Shown here in pieces: positions 21,499-29,866 of a stretch of DNA of 31,965 nt. Below the pieces are notes generated by a model. That model was not told where the DNA came from and made no database searches. It worked only from the letters and a program-made list of their open reading frames with translations. Numbering within the stretch: position 1 is the first letter of the stretch; every line of letters starts with the position of its first letter. The position numbers and the translations under genes were made by a program. Origin of the DNA: Clostridia bacterium (GTDB taxonomy: Bacteria; Bacillota_A; Clostridia; Oscillospirales; CAG-272); the NCBI GenBank assembly GCA_017468115.1, contig JAFUJS010000032.1, forward strand, positions 1 through 31,965, written 5' to 3'.

Positions 21499-24078
21499 AT
21501 GACATCAATGATGCTCCAATATCTCGAGATAAAAGAACAATATAAGGATTTTATACTGTTTTATCGTCTTGGAGATTTTTATGAAATGTTCTTTCAGGAT
21601 GCAATCACAGCATCCAGAGAGCTGGAGCTTACACTAACAGGTAGAGACTGTGGAGAGGCGGAGCGCGCACCTATGTGCGGCGTTCCCTACCACAGTGTTG
21701 AGGGCTACATCGGTAAGCTTATTTCAAAGGGCTACAAGGTTGCCATTTGTGAGCAAATGGAGGACCCAAGCGCCGCAAAAGGAATAGTAAAGCGTGAGGT
21801 GGTAAGGGAAATTACCCCCGGAACAGTTGTAGAAGCCTCAATGCTTACAGAAACAAGAAACAACTACCTTTGCTCACTTTATTTTGAAAAGAGCAGGGTG
21901 GGTGTTTGCTTTGCCGATATTTCCACAGGCGAAATTTGCGCCACAGTTATTGATGGCGAGGCAAGCCGTGTTCTTAATGAGCTTGGCACCTATGCGCCAA
22001 AGGAAATTATCACAAACCTAAGCGAGCAAAACGGTAAATTTCTTTCAGAATTTGCAAAGTCAAGATTAGGTGCGCTTCTTGAATTTGATATGCCGTACTA
22101 TGATTACCAAAAATGCACCGAGAGGGTTCTTACCCAATTTGGCGTAGAATTTCTTGATAAAAACGCAAGCGATACTGCCCTTGTTTATGCAACAGGCGGC
22201 ATTTTAGAGTATATATTAAAAACACAAAAGACAGATATTTCCTACATAAATCAAATCAATATTTATGGTGAGGGACAATATCTTGAAATGGACCTTAACA
22301 CAAGGCGCAATCTGGAGCTTTGCGAAACAATGCGCTCCAAGGAAAAGCGTGGCACGCTTTATTGGGTTCTTGACAAAACCAAGACCTCAATGGGCGCAAG
22401 AATGCTCCGTAGCTATGTGGAGCATCCTCTTCTTGACGTGAAGAAGATTCTTGACCGCCAGGGTGCTGTTTCCACCCTTTACGACAGCCTTGTTTTGAGA
22501 GAGGAAATTGCAACCCTTCTTGAAAATGTTCTCGACCTGGAGCGCCTTATGACAAGAGTAGTCTATGGCACAGCAAACGGCAAGGATATGAGGGCAATTT
22601 ACTCAACCCTAAAGGTAATTCCGGAGATTAAAAATCTTCTCTATACCGTAAACACCAAGGAGCTTTCCACAATCAGAGAGGGACTTGACCCGCTAGAGGA
22701 TATTTGCAGTCTTATTGACTGTATGATAGTGGACCTTCCGCCATTTTCCATAAGAGAGGGTGGCTTTATAAAGGACGGCTTCAATGACGAGGTTGACAGG
22801 CTTCGTGATATTATGACAGACGGCAAGGGCTGGATTGAAAGAATTGAGGAAGACGAAAGAGAAAAGACAGGCATTAAAACCTTAAAAATCGGCTACAACC
22901 GTGTTTTCGGCTATTATATAGAGGTTACAAAATCCTTTATAGAACAGGTGCCTGACAGATACATAAGAAAGCAAACTCTTTCCAACTGTGAGCGCTATAT
23001 CACCGAGGAGCTAAAGGAAATGGAGTCAGCTGTTCTAGGCGCAAAGGACAAGCTCTGCGCCCTTGAATATGACCTGTTTGTTCGCCTTCGTGATACAGTG
23101 GCAGATGCGTTAAAGAGAATCCAGCGTAGCGCAAATATGCTGGCAAGGCTTGACGTTTACGTGTCCCTGGCAACCGTGGCAGTAAAGAACAACTATACCT
23201 GCCCTGAGGTTGATATGAGCGATGTTATCGACATTAAGGACGGCAGACATCCGGTTGTTGAAAAGTTTGTTAAGGATAGCTATTTCGTGCCAAACGACAC
23301 CTATCTTAACACCACCACAGACAAAATGGCACTTATCACAGGTCCTAATATGGCAGGTAAGTCCACATATATGCGTCAAAGCGCAATTATTGTGCTTATG
23401 GCACAAATCGGCTCCTTTGTTCCTGCAAAGAGTGCACGAATAGGCGTTGTAGACAAGCTCTTTACAAGAGTTGGCGCCTCTGACGACCTTGCCTCCGGTC
23501 AGTCCACCTTTATGCTGGAAATGACCGAGGTTGCATATATTCTTGCAAACGCAACAAAGAAGAGCTTTATAATCTATGATGAAATCGGCAGAGGCACATC
23601 CACCTTTGACGGTATGAGCATAGCAAGGGCAATTGCAGAATACACCGCAGGCAAAAAAATAGGCGCAAGGTCTATGTTTGCCACCCACTATCACGAGCTG
23701 ACAACACTTGAGGACGAGATAGAGGGCGTTGTAAACTACAATATTGCCGCAAAGAAGAGGGGAGAGGACATTACCTTCCTTCGTAAAATCGTTAAGGGTC
23801 CGACCGACGACAGCTTTGGTATTGAGGTTGCAAAGCTGGCAGGTGTTCCAAACGAGGTTGTAAAAAGGGCGAAGGCTGTCCTTGCCGAAATGATAGAAAA
23901 CGGCACAGTTGAAAAACTGCCAACCAAAAAGGCACCGGAGATTAGCGCCTCAATGAGCTTTGAGGATATTGCAATTTACGAGGCTGCTGACAGAATTAAA
24001 AAGCTTGATCTTAACACCATAACCCCAATCGAGGCTATGAACTTTATTTTCGAGCTTAAAAGACTCTTTAACGAATAA
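21499..24078 (+). CDS. mutS: DNA mismatch repair protein MutS
   Basis: The 859-residue ATPase recognises mismatches and small loops in DNA. The mismatch-reading F27-Y-E29 motif stands in G-D-F-Y-E-M-F at the N-terminus. Connector, core and clamp domains follow, then the ATPase domain with Walker A G615-P-N-M-A-G-K-S-T, Walker B ending D694-E695, and the G-R-G-T-S-T-F-D-G signature. The C-terminal helix-turn-helix dimerisation region is present. Length is normal. GGGAGG precedes the ATG. It is followed 47 bases later by mutL, so the two repair proteins are made together. Confidence 0.97.
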   Translation: MTSMMLQYLEIKEQYKDFILFYRLGDFYEMFFQDAITASRELELTLTGRDCGEAERAPMCGVPYHSVEGYIGKLISKGYKVAICEQMEDPSAAKGIVKREVVREITPGTVVEASMLTETRNNYLCSLYFEKSRVGVCFADISTGEICATVIDGEASRVLNELGTYAPKEIITNLSEQNGKFLSEFAKSRLGALLEFDMPYYDYQKCTERVLTQFGVEFLDKNASDTALVYATGGILEYILKTQKTDISYINQINIYGEGQYLEMDLNTRRNLELCETMRSKEKRGTLYWVLDKTKTSMGARMLRSYVEHPLLDVKKILDRQGAVSTLYDSLVLREEIATLLENVLDLERLMTRVVYGTANGKDMRAIYSTLKVIPEIKNLLYTVNTKELSTIREGLDPLEDICSLIDCMIVDLPPFSIREGGFIKDGFNDEVDRLRDIMTDGKGWIERIEEDEREKTGIKTLKIGYNRVFGYYIEVTKSFIEQVPDRYIRKQTLSNCERYITEELKEMESAVLGAKDKLCALEYDLFVRLRDTVADALKRIQRSANMLARLDVYVSLATVAVKNNYTCPEVDMSDVIDIKDGRHPVVEKFVKDSYFVPNDTYLNTTTDKMALITGPNMAGKSTYMRQSAIIVLMAQIGSFVPAKSARIGVVDKLFTRVGASDDLASGQSTFMLEMTEVAYILANATKKSFIIYDEIGRGTSTFDGMSIARAIAEYTAGKKIGARSMFATHYHELTTLEDEIEGVVNYNIAAKKRGEDITFLRKIVKGPTDDSFGIEVAKLAGVPNEVVKRAKAVLAEMIENGTVEKLPTKKAPEISASMSFEDIAIYEAADRIKKLDLNTITPIEAMNFIFELKRLFNE

Positions 24079-24125
24079 AAGCCCCACCCTGTGTGGATAA
24101 ATTAACCAAGAAAAGGAGAAGGACA

Positions 24126-26084
24126 ATGGGAAAAATCAATGTTTTAGGCTTTGATGTTGCCAATTTAATAGCCGCAGGCGAGGTGGTTGACCGTCCTTCC
24201 TCTGTGGTTAAGGAGCTGCTTGAGAATGCAATAGACTCAGGGGCTGACAAAATTGTTATAGAAATTAAAAGGGGTGGCACCACCTTTATAAGAATTGCTG
24301 ACAACGGCTGCGGTATTGAGCACGAGGATTTGCCTGTGTCAATTCTTCGCCACGCCACAAGCAAAATCAAAAATGCCACCGACCTGGAAAGCATTATGAC
24401 TCTTGGCTTCAGGGGCGAGGCGCTTGCCGCCATTTCCTCTGTTTCCAAGCTCAGAATTATGTCGAGGCAAAGGGACAAAGCACTAGGCTCCTTCCTTGAA
24501 GCCCACGCAGGTAACATAATAAATCATATGGAATCCGGCTGTGCGGAGGGCACAACCGTTATTGTTGAGGACCTGTTCTATAATGTTCCCGCGAGGAAGA
24601 AATTCCTTAAAAAGGATGCCACAGAGGCAGCATCAATTTCAGCCATAGTCGAAAAGGTTGCTATGTCAAGATCTGATATTTCCTTCAGGTACATAGTTGA
24701 CGGCGAGGTTAAGTATGTTACCGCGGGAGACGGCAAGCTAGAGGACGTAATTTATGCCATTTTGGGCAGGGACGTGGCTAAAAAATCAATTAAGGTTGAA
24801 AGAGAAGACAACGGAATTAAGGTGAGTGGATTTATTTCCACACCCGAGCTTGTAAGGGCAAACCGTAATATGGAAAATTTCTATATTAACTCCCGCTTTG
24901 TTAAGAGCAAAACTGCAATGGCGGCGCTGGAGCAGGCATTTGTTTCTTACATACCAAGCGATAAATTCCCCTTCTGTATACTTAATATTGAGATTGACCC
25001 AAGCACCGTGGACGTAAATGTTCACCCGGCAAAGCTTGAGGTTAAATTCTCCAACGAGAAGCTGGTTTTCGATGCTGTATATTACGCAGTAAGAACAGCG
25101 CTTACAAGTGAAATTGAAAGACCAAGCCTTTACAAGGAGCCGGAGGAAAAGCTTAGCCAAAGGGCACAGGGGCTTGTAAACACTCCTTTTCCTGTTACCG
25201 ACAGAAGTGCCGAGGCACCAAAGCCGCAAAGAATTGTTTTTGACACCAACACAAATGTAGGCACACTGCGTCAGGACAACACCATTGACTACTCCTCACT
25301 TATAAAAAAGGAAGAGGAAAAAAAGGTAGAGCCAAGTGTTAGCCTGCCGGTAGATACCTATGCCACCGAGGATGCCTTTTCACTTAAATTCCCAACCGCA
25401 AAGGCGCAACCAACGTTACCAAAAGCAGAGCCAATCGAACTTACCCCTACAATAGAGAAAAAAGACGAAATTGTCGAGCCTGTGTCTAAAAAAGCCATAG
25501 TTCCCGACTATAAAATTATAGGCGAGGCGTTTAATTCTTATGTGATTGTGGAGCTTGGCGATATAATGTATCTTATAGACAAGCATGCCGCCCACGAAAG
25601 AATAATTTTCGAGGATTTGAAGGCGAAGCTTAATATGGAGCAAAGGACCTCGCAAATGCTTCTTTTACCGTTGGATGTTATCGTAAGCGGCGAGGAGCTA
25701 AGCGCACTTAACGAGTGGCAGGAGGAAATAAAGAAAACAGGCTTCGGCTATGAGATAAGGGGCAACAAGGTCCTAATTGACGAAATCCCCGCAGAAATTG
25801 AAATTTCCGCAGCAACCGATGCGTTTTTAACATTAGCAAGCAAGCTTGCAAGTGGCGAGGCGGAGGCAGACAGGTCAAGATATGAGCGCTTTGAAAAGGC
25901 GCTTTATCAGACATCCTGCAAGGCAGCCATCAAGGCAGGCAGAATTTATGATAGTGAGCATATTAAGTGGATTTGCGACAGGGTTTTAACCCTTGACAAT
26001 ATCAAATATTGCCCGCACGGAAGACCGATTGCATTTGAAATCACAAAGCACTTCCTAGAAAAGCAATTTGAAAGGATTAAATAA
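24126..26084 (+). CDS. mutL: DNA mismatch repair protein MutL (endonuclease type)
   Basis: The N-terminal GHKL ATPase domain has E33 (L-L-E-N-A), D59-N-G-C-G-I64 and G94-F-R-G-E-A-L100. A proline- and charge-rich linker spans about 345-455. The C-terminal domain has D485-K-H-A-A-H-E491-R-I-I-F-E496, matching the metal-binding DQHA(x)2E(x)4E endonuclease motif with K in place of Q, and late C-K-A-A and C-P-H-G-R-P motifs that complete the zinc site. MutL proteins with this motif nick DNA themselves, which fits bacteria without MutH. The 652-residue frame starts at 24126 behind AGGAGAAGG; an upstream in-frame ATG at 24093 has no such site. The stop overlaps the tgt start. Confidence 0.96.
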   Translation: MGKINVLGFDVANLIAAGEVVDRPSSVVKELLENAIDSGADKIVIEIKRGGTTFIRIADNGCGIEHEDLPVSILRHATSKIKNATDLESIMTLGFRGEALAAISSVSKLRIMSRQRDKALGSFLEAHAGNIINHMESGCAEGTTVIVEDLFYNVPARKKFLKKDATEAASISAIVEKVAMSRSDISFRYIVDGEVKYVTAGDGKLEDVIYAILGRDVAKKSIKVEREDNGIKVSGFISTPELVRANRNMENFYINSRFVKSKTAMAALEQAFVSYIPSDKFPFCILNIEIDPSTVDVNVHPAKLEVKFSNEKLVFDAVYYAVRTALTSEIERPSLYKEPEEKLSQRAQGLVNTPFPVTDRSAEAPKPQRIVFDTNTNVGTLRQDNTIDYSSLIKKEEEKKVEPSVSLPVDTYATEDAFSLKFPTAKAQPTLPKAEPIELTPTIEKKDEIVEPVSKKAIVPDYKIIGEAFNSYVIVELGDIMYLIDKHAAHERIIFEDLKAKLNMEQRTSQMLLLPLDVIVSGEELSALNEWQEEIKKTGFGYEIRGNKVLIDEIPAEIEISAATDAFLTLASKLASGEAEADRSRYERFEKALYQTSCKAAIKAGRIYDSEHIKWICDRVLTLDNIKYCPHGRPIAFEITKHFLEKQFERIK

Positions 26085-27220
26085 TGTTTGAAGTTATAAA
26101 GCAGGAGGGTAGGGCAAGACGTGCCCGTCTTGAAACCGTCCACGGAACAATAGAAACACCTGTATTTATGAATGTTGGCACCTGCGCCGCAATTAAGGGC
26201 GGTGTTTCAACTACCGACCTAAAGGAGCTCAAATGTCAGGTGGAGCTGTCAAATACCTACCATTTACATATTCGCCCGGGCGACAAGCTGATTCACGACC
26301 TTGGCGGCATACACAAGTTTTTCAACTGGGACAGGCCCGTGCTTACCGATAGTGGTGGATTTCAGGTTTTCTCCCTTGCAAAGCTTCGTAAAATCAAGGA
26401 GGAGGGTGTATATTTCGCCTCTCACATTGACGGTAAGCGCATTTTTATGGGCCCTGAGGAGTCTATGCAGATTCAGTCAAACCTTGCATCAACCATTGCA
26501 ATGGCGTTTGACGAATGTATTGAAAACCCTGCACCCTACGATTATACCAAGGCATCCTGCGACAGAACTGTAAGGTGGCTTGAACGCTGTAAGGCGGAGA
26601 TGGAAAGGCTAAATTCCCTACCGGAAACAATAAACAAAAACCAAATGCTTTTTGGCATAAATCAGGGTAGCACCTACGAGGACCTAAGAATAGAGCATAT
26701 GAAGGAAATTGCAAAGCTTGACCTTGACGGCTATGCAATCGGCGGTCTTGCGGTTGGCGAGAAAACCGAGGATATGTATCGTATCATTGATGCGGTTGAG
26801 CCCTATATGCCAAAGGACAAGCCAAGATATCTGATGGGCGTTGGCACACCGTGTAATATTATCGAGGCTGTATATCGTGGAGTAGATTTCTTTGACTGCG
26901 TTATGCCATCAAGAAATGCACGCCACGGCAACCTATTTACTTGGAACGGAAAAATGAACATAGTTAACGAAAAGTATATGGACGACCCTCGCCCCATTGA
27001 TAGCGGCTGTGGCTGTCCTGCTTGCCGTAGCTATTCAAGAGCCTATATAAGACACCTAATCAAGGCAAAGGAAGCACTTGGCATGCGTCTTTGCGTGCTT
27101 CACAATCTTTATTTCTATAATGAGCTTATGGAAAAAATCAGAGAAGCGCTTGATGAGGGTAAATTCCAAGAGTTCTACGACAAATATCACGTATTTTTAG
27201 GGGAAAGAAACCCGGATTAA
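26084..27220 (+). CDS. tgt: tRNA-guanine transglycosylase
   Basis: This enzyme exchanges guanine 34 of GUN-anticodon tRNAs for preQ1 on the way to queuosine. The 378-residue protein has the nucleophile-region Asp D89 (L-T-D-S-G-G-F-Q), the D-F-F-D-C-V-M-P-S-R-N-A-R segment near 267-280 with the second catalytic aspartate, and the zinc site C309-x-C311-x2-C314 with H340. The start overlaps the mutL stop (TAATG). No queA or preQ1 synthesis gene is in the window. The next gene follows after 10 bases. Confidence 0.96.
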   Translation: MFEVIKQEGRARRARLETVHGTIETPVFMNVGTCAAIKGGVSTTDLKELKCQVELSNTYHLHIRPGDKLIHDLGGIHKFFNWDRPVLTDSGGFQVFSLAKLRKIKEEGVYFASHIDGKRIFMGPEESMQIQSNLASTIAMAFDECIENPAPYDYTKASCDRTVRWLERCKAEMERLNSLPETINKNQMLFGINQGSTYEDLRIEHMKEIAKLDLDGYAIGGLAVGEKTEDMYRIIDAVEPYMPKDKPRYLMGVGTPCNIIEAVYRGVDFFDCVMPSRNARHGNLFTWNGKMNIVNEKYMDDPRPIDSGCGCPACRSYSRAYIRHLIKAKEALGMRLCVLHNLYFYNELMEKIREALDEGKFQEFYDKYHVFLGERNPD

Positions 27221-27230
27221 GGAGAAAAAT

Positions 27231-28067
27231 ATGAACAACAAAATGCTCTTTAAGGACGGCAAGCCAAAGGCGCTTACCTTCAGCTACGATGATGGCGAGA
27301 AGCAAGATATTCCGCTTATTCAGCTTTTTAACAAATATGGCTTAAAGGGCACCTTTAACCTAAATAGTGGTCTTATGAGCGAGAAGGTTGACGAAAAGTC
27401 CTCAAAGGTTGCACTAGAGCAAATTCCCGAGGTTTATAAGGGGCACGAGGTTGCAGTGCATTCCTCTACACACCCATTTCTTGAAAGACTGCCTGAAACA
27501 TTGCTCGTTAAGGAAATAATTGACGACAAGGAGCTTTTAGAGAAGTACACAGGCTATGTTGTTCGTGGTATGGCATATCCCTTTGGCACATACGGACCAA
27601 GCGTTTTAAGAGTTATAAAGGATTGCGGCATCAAGTATTCAAGAGGCGTTGGCGCACATCATAAATTTACTATTACAGAGTCCCATAAGTGGCTTGAAAT
27701 GGACACCACCTGCCATCAGGCGGACGAAAAAATCTTTGACCTTGCAAAAAGCTTTGTTGAGGATGATCCGTTTGCAAGGTGGTCCACAATTGAGGGCTGG
27801 CTCTTCTACATTTGGGGACATTCCTATGAGTACAGAACAGATGAGGACTGGGCAAGGATGGAAAGACTATGCCAAATGCTCTCAGGCAGGGACGACATTT
27901 GGTATGCAACCAATATTGAAATTTACGACTATATAGAGGCATACCGTGGACTTGAATATTCAGCAAACGGCAAAATAGTGTTCAATCCGAGCGCTATTGA
28001 TGTATGGATGTCTTGCCAGGGCGAGAATATAAAAATTCCGTCAAGACAAACAGTAATGCTAAAGTAA
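27231..28067 (+). CDS. Polysaccharide deacetylase-like protein (carbohydrate esterase family 4 fold)
   Basis: The 278-residue protein starts the NodB fold with T-F-S-Y-D-D-G, giving catalytic/metal aspartates D20 and D21. The metal-binding H77-x3-H81 (H-S-S-T-H) follows, and then a Y-P-F-G strand as in other family 4 esterases. There is no signal peptide or membrane segment, so it probably acts in the cytoplasm, unlike cell-wall deacetylases. The substrate is unknown; cytoplasmic relatives act on acetylated sugars or similar N-acetyl compounds. AAGGAG precedes the ATG. It is the last gene before a strong terminator. Confidence 0.85.
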   Translation: MNNKMLFKDGKPKALTFSYDDGEKQDIPLIQLFNKYGLKGTFNLNSGLMSEKVDEKSSKVALEQIPEVYKGHEVAVHSSTHPFLERLPETLLVKEIIDDKELLEKYTGYVVRGMAYPFGTYGPSVLRVIKDCGIKYSRGVGAHHKFTITESHKWLEMDTTCHQADEKIFDLAKSFVEDDPFARWSTIEGWLFYIWGHSYEYRTDEDWARMERLCQMLSGRDDIWYATNIEIYDYIEAYRGLEYSANGKIVFNPSAIDVWMSCQGENIKIPSRQTVMLK

Positions 28068-28096
28068 AAAGCAGGGCAAAAGCCCTGCTTTTTTTG
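28066..28096 (+). terminator. Rho-independent terminator of the miaB-CE4 operon
   Basis: AAAAAGCAGGGC (28066-28077) pairs with GCCCTGCTTTTT (28082-28093) around AAAA, with a T-run. Confidence 0.92.
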
Positions 28097-28097
28097 T

Positions 28098-28125
28098 AAA
28101 AAACGACACGGGGTCGCGTTTTTTG
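28098..28125 (-). terminator. Terminator of the DUF11 gene
   Basis: On the minus strand AAAACGCGAC and GTCGTTTT form a slightly imperfect hairpin around a CCCGT loop, directly after the stop codon. Confidence 0.75.
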
Positions 28126-28977
28126 TTAGATTGTACCCGTAACCACAAGGGTGCTTGTGCCGGGAGTTATACTCCAAGCTCCGCTTGTAGTGTCTTGCGT
28201 GTAGGTCGCAGCGGGAACAGTTATGCTGCCTGCCACGCTTTCAAAAAGACCTGTTGCCTGATTGTAGTTATACTCGTTGCCCTCTGTCCAAGCTGTACCA
28301 TTGAAGGTAGCTGTAACATCTGTTAAAATTGGGTCGAATAGGTCAGTTATAAAGGAGTTGTCTGTTGCTACAACAGGTGTGTTTCCTGTGTTCTGAATTA
28401 CAAAGGTGTAGGTTACTGTGCCGTTATCATTAACGGGAACAGGGCTGATAGACTTAGTTATACTAAGAATGGGGGCATTTATCACAGTAACAACCTCGCT
28501 GTCAGTAATAGGTCCAACTCCTGTACCGGATACAGTGGCTGTATTTGTAATAGAGGAGCCGGATGCCAAAGGAGCAAGTGCATTTGTCGAAACCTCATAA
28601 ACAATAGTTGCGTTTCCGTTTGCAGGAACAGATATTCCATTTACTACAAGCTGGTTTTCGCCGCTGACCGTAGGGGCGGGCTGTAAAACGCCGTCTATAT
28701 AGTAACGGATTGTGCCGTCAGTATATGAGAGAGGAACAAGAGTGCCTGTGCCAAACTCATAAGCGCCAAGGTCGTCAGTTAAGGTAAGACCACTTATAGC
28801 TACCGAGCCGGTGTTAACAATGCTAACAATATAGGTTATGGTGTCATTTGCACCATAAACATTAGAAACCGCAGTTTTACTTACAGAAAGCACATCTAAA
28901 ATCTCGCCAACCGCCACATTTGAGTTGGTTACTGTGTCCCTGTAGGTAAGCTGGGCTTGGTTAGTAAAAGTTGCCAT
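28126..28977 (-). CDS. DUF11 (TIGR01451) repeat protein without a signal peptide
   Basis: The 283-residue protein consists of two Ig-like DUF11 repeats (about 30-165 and 168-283), each with the I-S-I-V-N-T-G / I-Q-N-T-G pattern and beta-rich V-T-Y segments. It starts M-A-T-F-T-N-Q-A-Q-L-T-Y with no signal peptide, no anchor and no cysteine. Such repeats usually occur in exported surface proteins, so their presence in an apparently cytosolic protein is odd. Release by mother-cell lysis as a spore surface protein would explain it, but this is inference. I start at the ATG ending at 28977 behind AAAGGA, not at 28992. That earlier ATG lies inside a perfect palindrome. Confidence 0.8.
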   Translation of the reverse strand: MATFTNQAQLTYRDTVTNSNVAVGEILDVLSVSKTAVSNVYGANDTITYIVSIVNTGSVAISGLTLTDDLGAYEFGTGTLVPLSYTDGTIRYYIDGVLQPAPTVSGENQLVVNGISVPANGNATIVYEVSTNALAPLASGSSITNTATVSGTGVGPITDSEVVTVINAPILSITKSISPVPVNDNGTVTYTFVIQNTGNTPVVATDNSFITDLFDPILTDVTATFNGTAWTEGNEYNYNQATGLFESVAGSITVPAATYTQDTTSGAWSITPGTSTLVVTGTI

Positions 28978-28990
28978 ATAAAATCCTTTC

Positions 28991-29009
28991 ATGAGGGCTA
29001 AGCCCTCAT
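28991..29009. promoter_or_regulatory. Perfect palindrome in the leader of the DUF11 gene
   Basis: Nine-base arms ATGAGGGCT and AGCCCTCAT flank a single central base. It lies just upstream of the ribosome binding site. It could be an operator or an mRNA hairpin that controls access to the start. Confidence 0.55.
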
Positions 29010-29012
29010 TTA

Positions 29013-29021
29013 TAGACTATG
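29013..29021 (-). promoter_or_regulatory. Possible sporulation sigma (E/K) -10 element before the DUF11 gene
   Basis: On the minus strand CATAGTCTA fits the CATANNNTA form of mother-cell sigma factors. No well-spaced -35 is convincing, and no good sigma-A promoter is visible. Low information, so tentative. Confidence 0.25.
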
Positions 29022-29042
29022 CCAAAATAGATAAAATGACAT

Positions 29043-29071
29043 AAAAAAGCGCAAGGCTCAGCCTTGCGCCT
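29043..29071 (-). terminator. Terminator of the C26 hydrolase gene, with the stop codon in its loop
   Basis: GCGCAAGGC (29049-29057) pairs with GCCTTGCGC (29061-29069). The three loop bases are the TGA stop read on the minus strand, and a T-run follows. Confidence 0.85.
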
Positions 29072-29714
29072 TTTTACATAGTTCTATAAAATGCTCAAAT
29101 ATTTTAATTCCATCAACAGAAAAATCATTTTTATATTCAAGGCACATTCTTTCGGGATGAAATTGCACACCAAGGTAGGGAAGACTCTTGTGCTCAAAGC
29201 CCTCAATTATTCCGTCGTCAGAGCAAAGCGTAGCCACAAGCCCCTCACCAAGTGCCTTTATTGCCTGATGGTGGTTGCTATTTACCGAAAACGCCTTTTT
29301 GTACATCTTATAAAAGGCAGAGCCATCTGATGCACGTACCAAATGATATGCGTCAGCACCATTTTCCCCACGGTGCGATATGTCCGAGCTTATATCCTGC
29401 ACAAGTGTGCCGCCAAGGGCAACATTAAGCAGCTGAAACCCACGGCAAATACCCAAAACAGGCTTACCCGTGTCTAAATATGCCTTTAAAACAGCCATTT
29501 CAGCTTTGTCCCTTTCCCTGTCAAAGCCATAGCCACCTGCTATTTCCTCTCCATAAAGCTGTGGGTGTATATCATTGCCTCCGCAAAGCACCAGCCCGTC
29601 GTAGTCTGTGTGTTGTACCTCGGACAAATATTTTATCGTTGCATCAACCCCAAGGCTAAGCACAGCCTTAAGATAATTCTCCCTTTTTTGATTTGCGAGC
29701 AGTAATATTTTCAA
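29058..29714 (-). CDS. Class I glutamine amidotransferase-like hydrolase (peptidase C26, gamma-glutamyl-GABA hydrolase type)
   Basis: The 218-residue protein has the C26 triad: cysteine in G-I-C-R-G-F-Q, and histidine and glutamate in Q-F-H-P-E. An early G-G-N-D-I-x-P segment is typical of the PuuD/YvdE group, which cleaves gamma-glutamyl amides. I favour a TTG start at 29714, because GAGGTGAT, a long match to the 16S 3' end, lies four bases upstream. A GTG at 29723 sits inside that site. The gene diverges from uxuA, with a 25-bp perfect dyad between their promoters. Confidence 0.85.
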   Translation of the reverse strand: MKILLLANQKRENYLKAVLSLGVDATIKYLSEVQHTDYDGLVLCGGNDIHPQLYGEEIAGGYGFDRERDKAEMAVLKAYLDTGKPVLGICRGFQLLNVALGGTLVQDISSDISHRGENGADAYHLVRASDGSAFYKMYKKAFSVNSNHHQAIKALGEGLVATLCSDDGIIEGFEHKSLPYLGVQFHPERMCLEYKNDFSVDGIKIFEHFIELCKKAQG

Positions 29715-29733
29715 TTTTATCACCTCGTCTCAA

Positions 29734-29763
29734 ATTATACCATATGTGGTGCTACATTTTCAA
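29734..29763 (-). promoter_or_regulatory. Promoter of the C26 hydrolase gene
   Basis: On the minus strand TTGAAA (29758-29763) and TATAAT (29734-29739) are 18 bases apart. Confidence 0.7.
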
Positions 29764-29773
29764 CTTGTTTGCA

Positions 29774-29798
29774 TAGAAAAAATAGTATATTTTTTCTA
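29774..29798. promoter_or_regulatory. 25-bp perfect dyad between divergent promoters, candidate operator
   Basis: Eleven-base arms TAGAAAAAATA and TATTTTTTCTA flank GTA. The site lies between the -35 boxes of the hydrolase and uxuA promoters, where a repressor or activator could control both. Confidence 0.5.
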
Positions 29799-29804
29799 AA
29801 GCTA

Positions 29805-29833
29805 TCGACAAAAGCTGTGAAGTGTTGTATAAT
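29805..29833 (+). promoter_or_regulatory. Promoter of uxuA
   Basis: TCGACA (29805-29810) and TATAAT (29828-29833) with a 17-base spacer. Confidence 0.7.
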
Positions 29834-29866
29834 TTATTTGTAAATAATTTTTCAAGGAGAAATGCT

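Noticed and set aside
23110..23694. 194-residue cysteine-rich frame on the minus strand
   Set aside because: It is a shadow of the mutS ATPase domain, with no ribosome binding site and biased composition.
29715..29723. GTG start of the C26 hydrolase at 29723
   Set aside because: It lies inside the GAGGTGAT ribosome binding site that serves the TTG at 29714.
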